Part shown: positions 1-5,221 of the stretch, one piece after another | Layout of the letters: each line of letters starts with the position of its first letter | Position numbering within the stretch: position 1 is the stretch's first letter | From: Thermoanaerobaculia bacterium | GTDB lineage: Bacteria > Acidobacteriota > Thermoanaerobaculia > Multivoradales > JAHEKO01 | NCBI GenBank assembly: GCA_029287645.1 | Contig: JARFQS010000623.1 | Span: 1 to 5,327 of the forward strand | DNA: 5,327 nt | Reading direction: 5' to 3' | Program-made: the position numbers and the translations under genes | Notes under the pieces: model-generated | What the model saw: the letters and a program-made list of their open reading frames with translations, nothing else | Database searches by the model: none | What the model was told of the DNA's origin: nothing

Positions 1-435
1 GTCGAAATTCACGTCATGGTTACCCTGCACGAAGAACAAGGGCATCTCCAGCACGCTGATCTTTTTGTCCATTTCCGCCCACTGCGATCTCAGCACCGAT
101 TCGTTGTCCTCTTCGCCATCCACATACCCTTCGATGAAGTCACCGACACTCATGACGAACTCGGGCTGCAGCAGGTTCAGAGCATCCATTGCCGCCGTGA
201 AAACACCCGGCCGCTGCCCTCCGCTATGGTCGCCGATGACCGCGAACTGGAAGTTGTCCGGGTCGTTCTGAAATCGAAGATGGGTATAGGACTTGCTGGC
301 CACGTCTCCAGTGAACACTTCCTCCGCGTGGGAGCTGTTCACTGCCAACCCAGCGATCAGCAGGAAGAGCGCTACGACGAGGCACCGTCTCCCGTCCGCG
401 GCGGCCGCTATCATGGTTCTCCGGTTCGTCATCAT
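1..435 (-). CDS. Exported calcineurin-like metallophosphoesterase, N-terminal 145 residues (partial)
   Basis: Reading frame on the minus strand from ATG at 435, still open at the window edge, so the C-terminal part is missing. A stop codon lies two codons upstream, and an AAGGA ribosome-binding site (443-447) sits 7 bases before the ATG; a second ATG follows directly at 432. Residues 1-37 look like a Sec signal peptide: Arg-containing N-region, hydrophobic stretch CLVVALFLLIAGLAV, then SHA before EE. Metal-binding motifs of the calcineurin-like phosphoesterase fold follow: IGDHSGG (67-73), VGDFIEG (97-103) and GNHD (138-141). The first motif lacks the usual D-x-H histidine. This resembles a secreted subfamily that I recall carrying GDRTGG there (from memory). 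Known chemistry of the fold is dinuclear metal-dependent phosphoester hydrolysis; the substrate cannot be read from this fragment. It is the last visible gene of the minus-strand row, 90 bases after the tyrosine phosphatase, which suggests two exported phosphatases made together. Confidence 0.85.
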   Translation of the reverse strand, partial: MMTNRRTMIAAAADGRRCLVVALFLLIAGLAVNSSHAEEVFTGDVASKSYTHLRFQNDPDNFQFAVIGDHSGGQRPGVFTAAMDALNLLQPEFVMSVGDFIEGYVDGEEDNESVLRSQWAEMDKKISVLEMPLFFVQGNHDVNFD

Positions 436-525
436 CGTTCAGTCCTTTCAATGGGTAGTTGCTATCGGACCCTCTGCGAAAGGGCCGAAAAGTGTCATTT
501 CCCAGATCTACGCCCAGGATCGCGA

Positions 526-1464
526 TTACTGCAGGTACAGATCCCGCAGTGCCTGTTGCTGCTCGGCATCGATCCCCAGCCCTTCAGAAAAGTAGTTCTC
601 GATGCTGCCGAACTGCGTTTCCATCTCGTCGAAAGCGGTCTCGAGAGAGTCCTCCTGGACTCCCAGAAAGGCCAAAGGGATGCTCTCCTCTCCGCCAGCC
701 GCGACGAATCCGTCGATGACCTCCTGGTACATCGGGATGATGTTGTCGTTGCTGCGCAGGTAGTCCTCCATGACGACGTCCCTGGGCACTCCGAGCAGGG
801 TGAGGAAGGCCGCGGCGGCCCATCCGGTTCGATCCTTGCCGGTCGTGCAGTGAAAGAGCGCGGGCAACTGCTTTCTGTCGCCAAGGCCCACGAACATCTT
901 GCGGTACTCCGCTTTGGCGCTCGGCAGCGAAACGAACTCTCGGTAGGACTCGCCGAAGGTCTCGGCCGCCTTACCGCCTCCGAACGCGGCGTTCGCTTCC
1001 TCCGGAACCGCCAGAAGCTCCCCGATCACGGCCGGGTCCGCGCCTTCCGAGTCGGCCAGAACGTTGACCCAGACGTACTCGACCCCCTCCGGAAGCTCAT
1101 CCGGGAGGGCATCCTTCTCAGCGGCCGTACGCAGGTCGTAGTCGACTTTGAGACCGAGGCCGGCAATCTGCTCCATATCCTCTGCACTGATGTGCGCGAG
1201 CTGATTGGAACGATAGATCAGGCCTGTGGCGACGGTCGCACCATCGCTGGTTTGGTAGCCACCCAGATCTCGCAGGTTCGGCACCGATTCAATGCCGAGG
1301 CTGTGCCCCGGCGGGACCTGAGCCATTTCGGAGACGACCTGTTCTGCCTCTTGCTGGTCGCTCGTATCGGTCTCCTCTGCCGGCTGGGCGCAGCCTGCCA
1401 GCAGCAGGGGCGCGATGAGGAGCAGCGACATACCTGGCACTAACTTGATCCATGTGTTCTTCAT
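526..1464 (-). CDS. Lipoprotein tyrosine/dual-specificity phosphatase (Y_phosphatase3-like, HCxxGKDRTG)
   Basis: A 312-residue protein. Residues 1-25 form a lipoprotein signal peptide: Lys2 and Lys7, a hydrophobic core, then lipobox LAGC with Cys25, so it is predicted to be lipid-anchored outside the inner membrane. An acidic, low-complexity linker (about 26-48) follows. The catalytic domain has VPNLRDLGG (61-69), YRS (84-86), DLR (110-112) and the phosphatase P-loop HCTTGKDRTG (205-214), with nucleophile Cys206 and phosphate-binding Arg212 in CX5R spacing. These signatures match the bacterial family of Mycobacterium tuberculosis MptpB and Listeria LipA. That family hydrolyses phosphotyrosine and, in characterised members, phosphoinositides; the Lys-Asp in the P-loop is typical of it. 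All catalytic residues are present, so activity is expected, but the substrate is unknown. The start is supported by AGGAG (1471-1475) 6 bases upstream. The ATG overlaps the TGA of the preceding gene (ATGA), so translation is probably coupled. The stop is TAA at 528-526. Confidence 0.93.
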   Translation of the reverse strand: MKNTWIKLVPGMSLLLIAPLLLAGCAQPAEETDTSDQQEAEQVVSEMAQVPPGHSLGIESVPNLRDLGGYQTSDGATVATGLIYRSNQLAHISAEDMEQIAGLGLKVDYDLRTAAEKDALPDELPEGVEYVWVNVLADSEGADPAVIGELLAVPEEANAAFGGGKAAETFGESYREFVSLPSAKAEYRKMFVGLGDRKQLPALFHCTTGKDRTGWAAAAFLTLLGVPRDVVMEDYLRSNDNIIPMYQEVIDGFVAAGGEESIPLAFLGVQEDSLETAFDEMETQFGSIENYFSEGLGIDAEQQQALRDLYLQ

Positions 1465-1745
1465 GCGGTTCTCCTATTCGTCGGGGGTGATTCCGTTTCG
1501 GCGTCCTCCAGCCAGGTCTCGATCTCTCGACCGAGCTCCATGAGGAGGTCGGTGTACTCCTGGTGGCGCCTTGATGCCTCGGCCGTGGTCCGCCGCTTCC
1601 AGCGATGGAGAGCCGCGAAGCACTTTCGATAGTCCTCACAAAGGTCCGTGAACGACCTAGTGTCATTGAAAGCCTTCTCGATGAGCGGATCCCGGCCGGG
1701 AAACGAGGTCTGGATCAGCTTCAGGGTTTCGATGTCACGGCTCAT
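1461..1745 (-). CDS. Small helical cytoplasmic protein, unknown function
   Basis: A 94-residue, highly charged protein without signal peptide or membrane segment. It is predicted to be almost entirely alpha-helical: residues 3-13, a short break at FPGRDP, 21-28, 32-51 and 56-82, with a polar tail. The most distinctive stretch is SFTDLCEDYRKC (31-42) with Cys36 and Cys42. I recall similar short hypothetical proteins with a DLCEDY-like core in Proteobacteria, but I do not know a function and assign none. Two contexts support it as a real gene. It begins 15 bases after the stop of the upstream gene, and its TGA overlaps the ATG of the phosphatase gene. No good Shine-Dalgarno lies before ATG 1745, so it may depend on ribosomes arriving from the upstream gene. 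Its product should stay in the cytoplasm whereas the phosphatase is exported, so coupling more likely reflects co-regulation than direct complex formation. Confidence 0.75.
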   Translation of the reverse strand: MSRDIETLKLIQTSFPGRDPLIEKAFNDTRSFTDLCEDYRKCFAALHRWKRRTTAEASRRHQEYTDLLMELGREIETWLEDAETESPPTNRRTA

Positions 1746-1760
1746 GGCTCGGTCGGAGCC

Positions 1761-2192
1761 CTAGTCCTCGACGGCTTCGGGAGCGATCTTGGTGAAGGCC
1801 TGCAGAAGGGCCCGCTCGACAACACCGGCCAGAAGGAGGTTCGGATTCTCTCTGCAAAAGTCACCCGTCGAGGTGTAGAAGTCGATGCGGAGGGTCTCTA
1901 CTTCGGCTTCGGAGTGCTCGTAAACCTCGTTGATGTCGAGATCATGATTCAAGAACCCGATCGCGCTCACTTTGTCGACGATCGCGACGTAGGCGTCGGC
2001 GTCCTCGTTCGCCAGGGCCCAGGCGGCCTCGCAGCTCAGATGGAGATAGGGCCGGGCCAGCTCGATGTACTCCTCCGCGGTCAGGTACTCCTTGGAAGAC
2101 TCGTTTTCAGCCCCAGCCAACTGCAGGCAGGCAAACAGCACCAGCACGCTGAAGACCACGGCAAACTGGCGGAACTCGTTTTTCCTTTTCAT
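1761..2192 (-). CDS. Exported protein of unknown function, two mature cysteines
   Basis: A 143-residue protein from ATG 2192, chosen because GGAG (2199-2202) lies 6 bases upstream and the protein then begins with a classical signal peptide. That peptide has basic MKRKNEFR, a hydrophobic core AVVFSVLVLFACLQL and probable cleavage after AGA (residue 28). A TTG at 2264 would add 24 residues before this signal sequence and is less likely. An alternative reading is a lipoprotein with LFAC as lipobox (Cys22), but Phe at that position is atypical. The mature part is acidic and mostly helical, with Cys54 (LHLSC) and Cys113 (DFC) that could form a disulfide in the periplasm. I do not recognise a family. 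The composition and size resemble small periplasmic helical proteins rather than an enzyme. It lies 68 bases after the glycine-zipper gene and 15 bases before the small helical gene, so it is probably part of the same transcript. Confidence 0.8.
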   Translation of the reverse strand: MKRKNEFRQFAVVFSVLVLFACLQLAGAENESSKEYLTAEEYIELARPYLHLSCEAAWALANEDADAYVAIVDKVSAIGFLNHDLDINEVYEHSEAEVETLRIDFYTSTGDFCRENPNLLLAGVVERALLQAFTKIAPEAVED

Positions 2193-2198
2193 GGCTTT

Positions 2199-2202
2199 CT
2201 CC
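2199..2202 (-). promoter_or_regulatory. Ribosome-binding site that sets the start at 2192
   Basis: GGAG on the minus strand, 6 bases before ATG 2192. It favours the start that places the signal peptide at the N-terminus, over the TTG at 2264. Confidence 0.6.
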
Positions 2203-2260
2203 GGAATAGATAGTCTGGTTGATGGCAGAGCGCCATTTCGAACAGGTCGATCCTCCCTGC

Positions 2261-2716
2261 TCAATCCCTCTTCTCTTTGTCCTTCTCTTTGCCGACGATC
2301 GCACCAGCAGCACCGGCGTAGATGGCGCCCTTTGCCGCTCCTTCGAGTCCGTCTCCTTTCAGCAAGCCGACTCCCGCACCGATGACAGCGCCCTTCTTTG
2401 CATAGTCCTGTGCTTTTTCTCTCTCTCCCTTGGTCGCCATCGCCCCGGCGCCAGCGCCGATCAGAGCTCCTTTCGCCGCGTCCTTGGTTCCACCGGTGAG
2501 CAGACCGACTCCTGCACCGATCGCAGCCCCTTTGCCTCTCTCGTCCTTGGCTCCCGACGGAGAGGGGATCGCCACCGCGATGAGCGCGACCAACAAGACG
2601 ATGGCCAGGACGGCTCTTGCGCGCCTCCAGCCCTGCTTGTCCGTCGTGATGGCAGAAGATCGACCTACCGGTCCCCTGCCGGGCAGCACGCAGGTTGCGT
2701 GCTCGATACCTTGCAT
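2261..2716 (-). CDS. Glycine-zipper membrane-associated protein with internal duplication
   Basis: A 151-residue protein from ATG 2716. Upstream in-frame ATGs (2743 and 2791) exist, but 2716 has the strong site AGGGAGGA 6 bases before it. A long polar N-region (1-34) ends in RRAR, followed by hydrophobic segment VLAIVLLVALIAVAI (36-50) and a possible cleavage site after PSGA (56). If uncleaved, it would be a signal anchor. The rest is rich in Gly and Ala with regular small-residue spacing. Two 36-residue units, 62-97 and 108-143, both begin KGA-IGAGVGLL and each contain two zipper-like helices joined by a charged loop; a Lys-rich tail ends KEKDKEKRD. Known glycine-zipper proteins (Omp- and YMGG-like families, Rickettsia 17-kDa antigen relatives) pack helices in or at membranes, and some have envelope-stress roles. 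The specific role here is unknown. This is the first gene of the minus-strand row, and its TGA overlaps a TTG of the next frame. Confidence 0.82.
   Translation of the reverse strand: MQGIEHATCVLPGRGPVGRSSAITTDKQGWRRARAVLAIVLLVALIAVAIPSPSGAKDERGKGAAIGAGVGLLTGGTKDAAKGALIGAGAGAMATKGEREKAQDYAKKGAVIGAGVGLLKGDGLEGAAKGAIYAGAAGAIVGKEKDKEKRD
2288..2533 (-). repeat. Internal tandem duplication in the glycine-zipper gene
   Basis: The two units occupy 2533-2426 (residues 62-97) and 2395-2288 (residues 108-143), separated by a 10-residue charged spacer. The similarity is visible in DNA as well: on the plus strand, versions of a CCGACTCC-CACCGAT-CAGC pattern occur near 2368 and near 2505. The first 12 residues differ at one position; the second halves align with a one-residue shift. 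This indicates an old segmental duplication within the gene. Confidence 0.7.
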
Positions 2717-2722
2717 AGCTTG

Positions 2723-2730
2723 TCCTCCCT
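2723..2730 (-). promoter_or_regulatory. Strong ribosome-binding site that sets the start at 2716
   Basis: AGGGAGGA on the minus strand, 6 bases before ATG 2716. It is the best Shine-Dalgarno match in the window and is the reason for rejecting the two longer versions of the glycine-zipper protein. Confidence 0.7.
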
Positions 2731-2878
2731 TCTGCGGTTCCATGCGCTGTGGGCCAGAAGTTGGACCGCGGTGGGCCGTCTCCCGGTTCACACCCTTATC
2801 CGCTGGTCAGGCCGCTCTGTGGCTGCAAGACCGCGGATGCTCTCCATTTGGGTGCCAGTCTGTCCCGACAGCGTCCCT

Positions 2879-2917
2879 GGGGTAAGGGATTTAGGGTATC
2901 GAAAGGTACAATAGGTT
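2879..2917 (+). repeat. Cluster of degenerate GGTA direct repeats, possible operator
   Basis: GGGGTAA (2879-2885), AGGGTAT (2893-2899), AAGGTAC (2903-2909) and TAGGTTC (2912-2918) occur in the same orientation. Their core GG positions are 14, 10 and 9 bases apart. Roughly helical spacing of direct repeats is how winged-helix regulators of the OmpR type often bind. The divergent gene product has a winged-helix-like domain, so autoregulation is conceivable. This is inference; the repeats are short and imperfect. Confidence 0.3.
2907..2912 (+). promoter_or_regulatory. Candidate -10 element (TACAAT) for the TolB-like/TPR gene
   Basis: TACAAT matches the sigma-70 -10 consensus at five of six positions and lies 54 bases before ATG 2967 in the AT-richer part of the gap. 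No good -35 hexamer is visible 16-18 bases upstream, so it would be weak or activator-dependent. It lies inside the GGTA repeat cluster. Confidence 0.25.
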
Positions 2918-2966
2918 CTTAGTTTTTGGTTGGCTGTGGACACGACCGAACTCGAGGTGTTGCCGG

Positions 2967-4613
2967 ATGGATGACGACATGACCAGGGAACATCTGGAAA
3001 CTCTGGACCCGCGTAGTGGGCTCTCTCACGATGCGATCCGCGAGCAGCTCGACCGGATTCTCGGCAGCCCGGAGTTTCACGCCACGGAAAAGATGCGCGA
3101 CTTTCTGCGCTTCGTTGTCGAGCAGACCCTCGGCGGCCAGAAACGCCGGATCAAGGGTTACACCATCGCCACGCAGGTCTTCGGTCGGGGCGACGACTTC
3201 GACTCGGCGCAGGACCCCATCGTCAGCATCCAGGCGGGCAGGCTGCGCCGGGCTTTGGAGCGCTACTACCTGGTGGCAGGCGGACGCGATCCCATCGTCA
3301 TCGACATCCCGAAGGGGCGCTACATCCCCCGCTTCACCGCCCAGGCTTCACAGCTCGAGCGGAGAAGGGCAGATGAGACTGCGGGGAGGACTGCGGATGC
3401 ATCTGCGGCGGTCGGACCCTCCATTGCCGTCCTGCCATTCGAGAATCTGACCGACGATCCCGAGCAGTTCTTCTTGGCGGTCGGGCTCACGGACGAACTG
3501 ACGACTGAACTGAATCGATTCCAAGATCTCTTCGTGATCCACTGCTACCCCCCCGGACTCGGCTCCAGCTCTACCCCTTCGCCTGGCCAGGCCTCCCCGG
3601 CTACAGGCTCACGGTTCGTCCTGCAGGGATCAGTGCGCCGGGATTCGGAGACGGTCAAGGTCTCCGCGCATCTGACCGACACAAGGAGCGGTCGGCAGAT
3701 CTGGGCCGAGTCCTACTCGCACCCGCTCGAAGCCGGACGGATGATTGCCACTCAGGAAGAGGTCGCGCGCAGTGTGGTCGCGGCGATCGCCAGCGAGCAC
3801 GGCATCATCGCCAGGAGATTGTCGGCTGAGGCCCGAAGGAAGCCCCCGGCCGATCTCGGCACCTACGAAGCCCTGCTGCGCTACTACACTCATCAGCTGG
3901 CGCCTTCTCCCGAGTCGATCCAGGCCTGCTTTTCACCTCTGCTTCGGGCCGCAGAGCAAGAGCCGGAATACGGCCCAGTATGGTCGGCTCTCGCAACCCT
4001 GTACTGCCAGGTGTACTCGTTGGATGTCCCGGGCTTCGAGGGAGCTCTCGAGACCGCTCTCGATTACGCCGCGCGAGGCGTCTCCCTGGAACCCGGATCG
4101 CAGCTCGGGCGTTTGATTCTCGCCTACGCCGACTATTTGGTCGAAGACTCCGAAGGCTTCCAGCACGAAGTCGAAACGGCGCTGGTACTCAATCCAAACT
4201 CGCCCTATACCGTCGGAACAGCAGGCTACTTTCACGTCATGCGGGGAGACCTCGACCTCGGGATGCCACTACTGGATCGGGCCATCGCCTGGAATCCCTG
4301 TCATCCGAGCTGGTTTCATGGCGCTTATGTCATCGACCATCTCCTGCGGGAGGATTACGATCGCGCTCTCCATGAGCTCCAGCAGCATCACCCCTACCAG
4401 GGCTTCTGGCCGCACGTGGCCTACGCCGCTATTCTCAGCGGGCTCGGTCGTCTCGACGAGGCCAAGGAGCACGTCGAGAAGTTGCAGGCAATGAAACCCG
4501 ACTTCAGCTCTCGGAGCCGTGAGCTGTTGCGTCGGACTCTGAAGATCGACCCGCTCATCGAGATGCTGGTCGATTGCCTCCAGAGGGCGGGGTTGGAGAT
4601 CGAGGACAGCTAG
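2967..4613 (+). CDS. Winged-helix-like / TolB-like (FlgO-like) / TPR protein, probable regulator
   Basis: A 548-residue soluble protein with no signal peptide or membrane span. The start at 2967 has GAGGTG (2954-2959) 7 bases upstream; ATG 2979 (Met5) is a less well-spaced alternative. Residues about 20-123 form a conserved module found at the N-terminus of many TPR or adenylate-cyclase-like proteins. Its signatures are FLRFVVEQTLGG, DFDSAQDPIVSIQAGRLRRALERYY and IDIPKGRYIPRF. Its ending on a basic helix and a beta-hairpin suggests a winged-helix DNA-binding fold (inference). After a charged linker comes a TolB-N/FlgO-like domain (about 151-290) with SIAVLPFENLTDDPEQFF, FVLQGSVRR (217-225) and QIWAESY (244-250). 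From about 297 to 515 there are TPR-type helical repeats. No cyclase or kinase catalytic domain is present. Oddly, the TolB-like domain holds a Ser/Pro/Gly-rich stretch (195-214). The gene is divergent from the phosphatase operon, which fits a regulator of that operon, but no target is proven. Confidence 0.88.
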   Translation: MDDDMTREHLETLDPRSGLSHDAIREQLDRILGSPEFHATEKMRDFLRFVVEQTLGGQKRRIKGYTIATQVFGRGDDFDSAQDPIVSIQAGRLRRALERYYLVAGGRDPIVIDIPKGRYIPRFTAQASQLERRRADETAGRTADASAAVGPSIAVLPFENLTDDPEQFFLAVGLTDELTTELNRFQDLFVIHCYPPGLGSSSTPSPGQASPATGSRFVLQGSVRRDSETVKVSAHLTDTRSGRQIWAESYSHPLEAGRMIATQEEVARSVVAAIASEHGIIARRLSAEARRKPPADLGTYEALLRYYTHQLAPSPESIQACFSPLLRAAEQEPEYGPVWSALATLYCQVYSLDVPGFEGALETALDYAARGVSLEPGSQLGRLILAYADYLVEDSEGFQHEVETALVLNPNSPYTVGTAGYFHVMRGDLDLGMPLLDRAIAWNPCHPSWFHGAYVIDHLLREDYDRALHELQQHHPYQGFWPHVAYAAILSGLGRLDEAKEHVEKLQAMKPDFSSRSRELLRRTLKIDPLIEMLVDCLQRAGLEIEDS

Positions 4614-4614
4614 A

Positions 4615-4630
4615 CGCGTCTTCGGACGCG
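4615..4630 (+). terminator. UUCG-tetraloop hairpin directly after the TolB-like/TPR gene
   Basis: CGCGTC-TTCG-GACGCG forms a perfect 6-bp stem closed by C(UUCG)G, one of the most stable RNA tetraloops. It starts 1 base after the TAG stop. No T-tract follows, so it is not a textbook intrinsic terminator. It may mark or protect the 3' end of the transcript, or act with the convergent gene's 3' end. Confidence 0.45.
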
Positions 4631-4674
4631 CTCTCCAGCGCGCCACAAGCGACTGAAGTTCTCACAACAGCGGC

Positions 4675-4707
4675 CCCCGAATCGCGGCGGGGCTTCTGGT
4701 CAGAAGC
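4675..4707 (-). terminator. Paired inverted repeats at the 3' end of the barrel gene
   Basis: On the minus strand, a 7-bp perfect inverted repeat GCTTCTG/CAGAAGC (4692-4707, 2-base centre) contains the TGA stop (4702-4700) at its centre. It is followed by a second GC stem CCCCG/CGGGG (4675-4692, 8-base loop). The two share a base, so they probably compete. No U-tract follows. A role in 3'-end formation between convergent genes is an inference. Confidence 0.3.
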
Positions 4708-5218
4708 TGAATCCGACCCCGGTACGAAAGACCCAGGGACTGGAGTAGGGTCTTGGGATCTCGTTGTCGTCGTAGGAGAAGTTGTAAAGCGCCGTGGCGA
4801 ACAAGCCGATCTTGTCGCTCAAGGGGAACGCTACTCCGGCTCCGCCCAGGAGACTGCCAAAGGTCTCTCGTTCGGCGGAGAAGTCCCTTCCGACGAACTC
4901 GTAGCTCAAGTACTCGTACTCGACCTGGGCGTAGATCGGCTTCCAGATTCGATAGCGCCCAAAGAGACTCGCGCCATAGTCGTCCGTGGTGAGGCTCGAG
5001 TTCCCGTCCCTGACTTCGCTATTCCGATATGTCAGACGCAAGCCCGGAGTGAATCGAGGCGTTGCCCGATAACCGACCACACCATTGATCTCGAAGAAAT
5101 CCCTGTCGCCGAGGCCCAAACCGATCCCGCCCCCGAACCACCACTTGTTGGCTGCTTCGGCAGTCGGAGAAACAGCCAAGCAGGCAACAAGCAACACCAC
5201 TGAGAGAGGTACTCGCAT
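4700..5218 (-). CDS. Eight-stranded outer-membrane beta-barrel protein (OmpX/OmpA-barrel type)
   Basis: A 172-residue protein from ATG 5218. Residues 1-23 are a signal peptide (hydrophobic PLSVVLLVACLAVSP, then TAEAA before NKWW). The mature part alternates hydrophobic and polar residues in eight probable strands: about 26-37, 42-53, 56-69, 79-92, 95-108, 117-133, 137-149 and 161-172. Short turns and longer polar loops such as SEVRDGNSSLTTDD lie between them. The last residue is Phe172 in VGFSF, the C-terminal aromatic signal recognised by the BAM assembly machinery. Length and strand number match small barrels of the OmpX/OmpW/OMP_b-brl group, which act as structural proteins, adhesins or small pores; no ligand is evident. 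An in-frame TTG at 5221 directly precedes the ATG. The SD candidate AAGG is only 3 bases before the TTG-ATG pair (6 before ATG), so initiation is not certain. The gene is convergent with the TolB-like/TPR gene, with an 86-base gap. Confidence 0.87.
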   Translation of the reverse strand: MRVPLSVVLLVACLAVSPTAEAANKWWFGGGIGLGLGDRDFFEINGVVGYRATPRFTPGLRLTYRNSEVRDGNSSLTTDDYGASLFGRYRIWKPIYAQVEYEYLSYEFVGRDFSAERETFGSLLGGAGVAFPLSDKIGLFATALYNFSYDDNEIPRPYSSPWVFRTGVGFSF

Positions 5219-5221
5219 CAA

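Larger units (their letters stand above)
2717..2966. promoter_or_regulatory. Divergent intergenic region between the phosphatase operon and the TolB-like/TPR gene
   Basis: About 250 bases without a convincing gene separate two divergent starts, so both promoters should lie here. The left two thirds are GC-rich. An 8-base direct repeat GACCGCGG occurs with starts at about 2764 and 2829, and an inverted repeat CTGTC-CC-GACAG occurs at 2860-2871. The part from about 2880 to 2945 is locally AT-richer and carries GGTA-like repeats. I could not pick a confident -35/-10 pair for the leftward operon. Confidence 0.5.

Noticed and set aside
466..487. Hairpin CGG-A-CCCT / AGGG-CCG between the two phosphatase genes as a terminator
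   Set aside because: The stem has a bulge and no T-tract follows on either strand. The downstream gene keeps its own ribosome-binding site, so read-through is as likely as termination.
16..1443. A 475-codon plus-strand open frame across the phosphatase and metallophosphoesterase genes
   Set aside because: It lies opposite two genes with intact catalytic motifs, signal peptides and ribosome-binding sites. Its translation shows no recognisable domain and it runs across their 90-base gap. It is a by-product of GC-rich codon bias.
1605..2213. A 202-codon plus-strand frame opposite the two small unknown genes
   Set aside because: No ribosome-binding site or recognisable domain. The minus-strand genes fit each other with coupled spacing and a signal peptide, which is more convincing.
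2193..2264. TTG at 2264 as the start of the exported unknown protein
   Set aside because: It overlaps the preceding stop, but would put 24 polar residues before a signal peptide that starts perfectly at ATG 2192 with GGAG upstream.
2743..2791. Upstream ATGs (2743 and 2791) extending the glycine-zipper protein to 160 or 176 residues
   Set aside because: Neither has support comparable with the AGGGAGGA site before 2716, and the added residues only lengthen a polar N-region.
2219..2914. A 231-codon plus-strand frame opposite the glycine-zipper gene
   Set aside because: The opposite strand has a clear protein with an internal repeat and a strong ribosome-binding site. The plus frame has no domain, and it runs through the divergent promoter region.
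4574..5203. A 209-codon plus-strand frame opposite the barrel gene
   Set aside because: The minus strand encodes a textbook signal peptide, eight beta strands and a terminal Phe. The plus frame also overlaps the end of the TolB-like/TPR gene out of phase.
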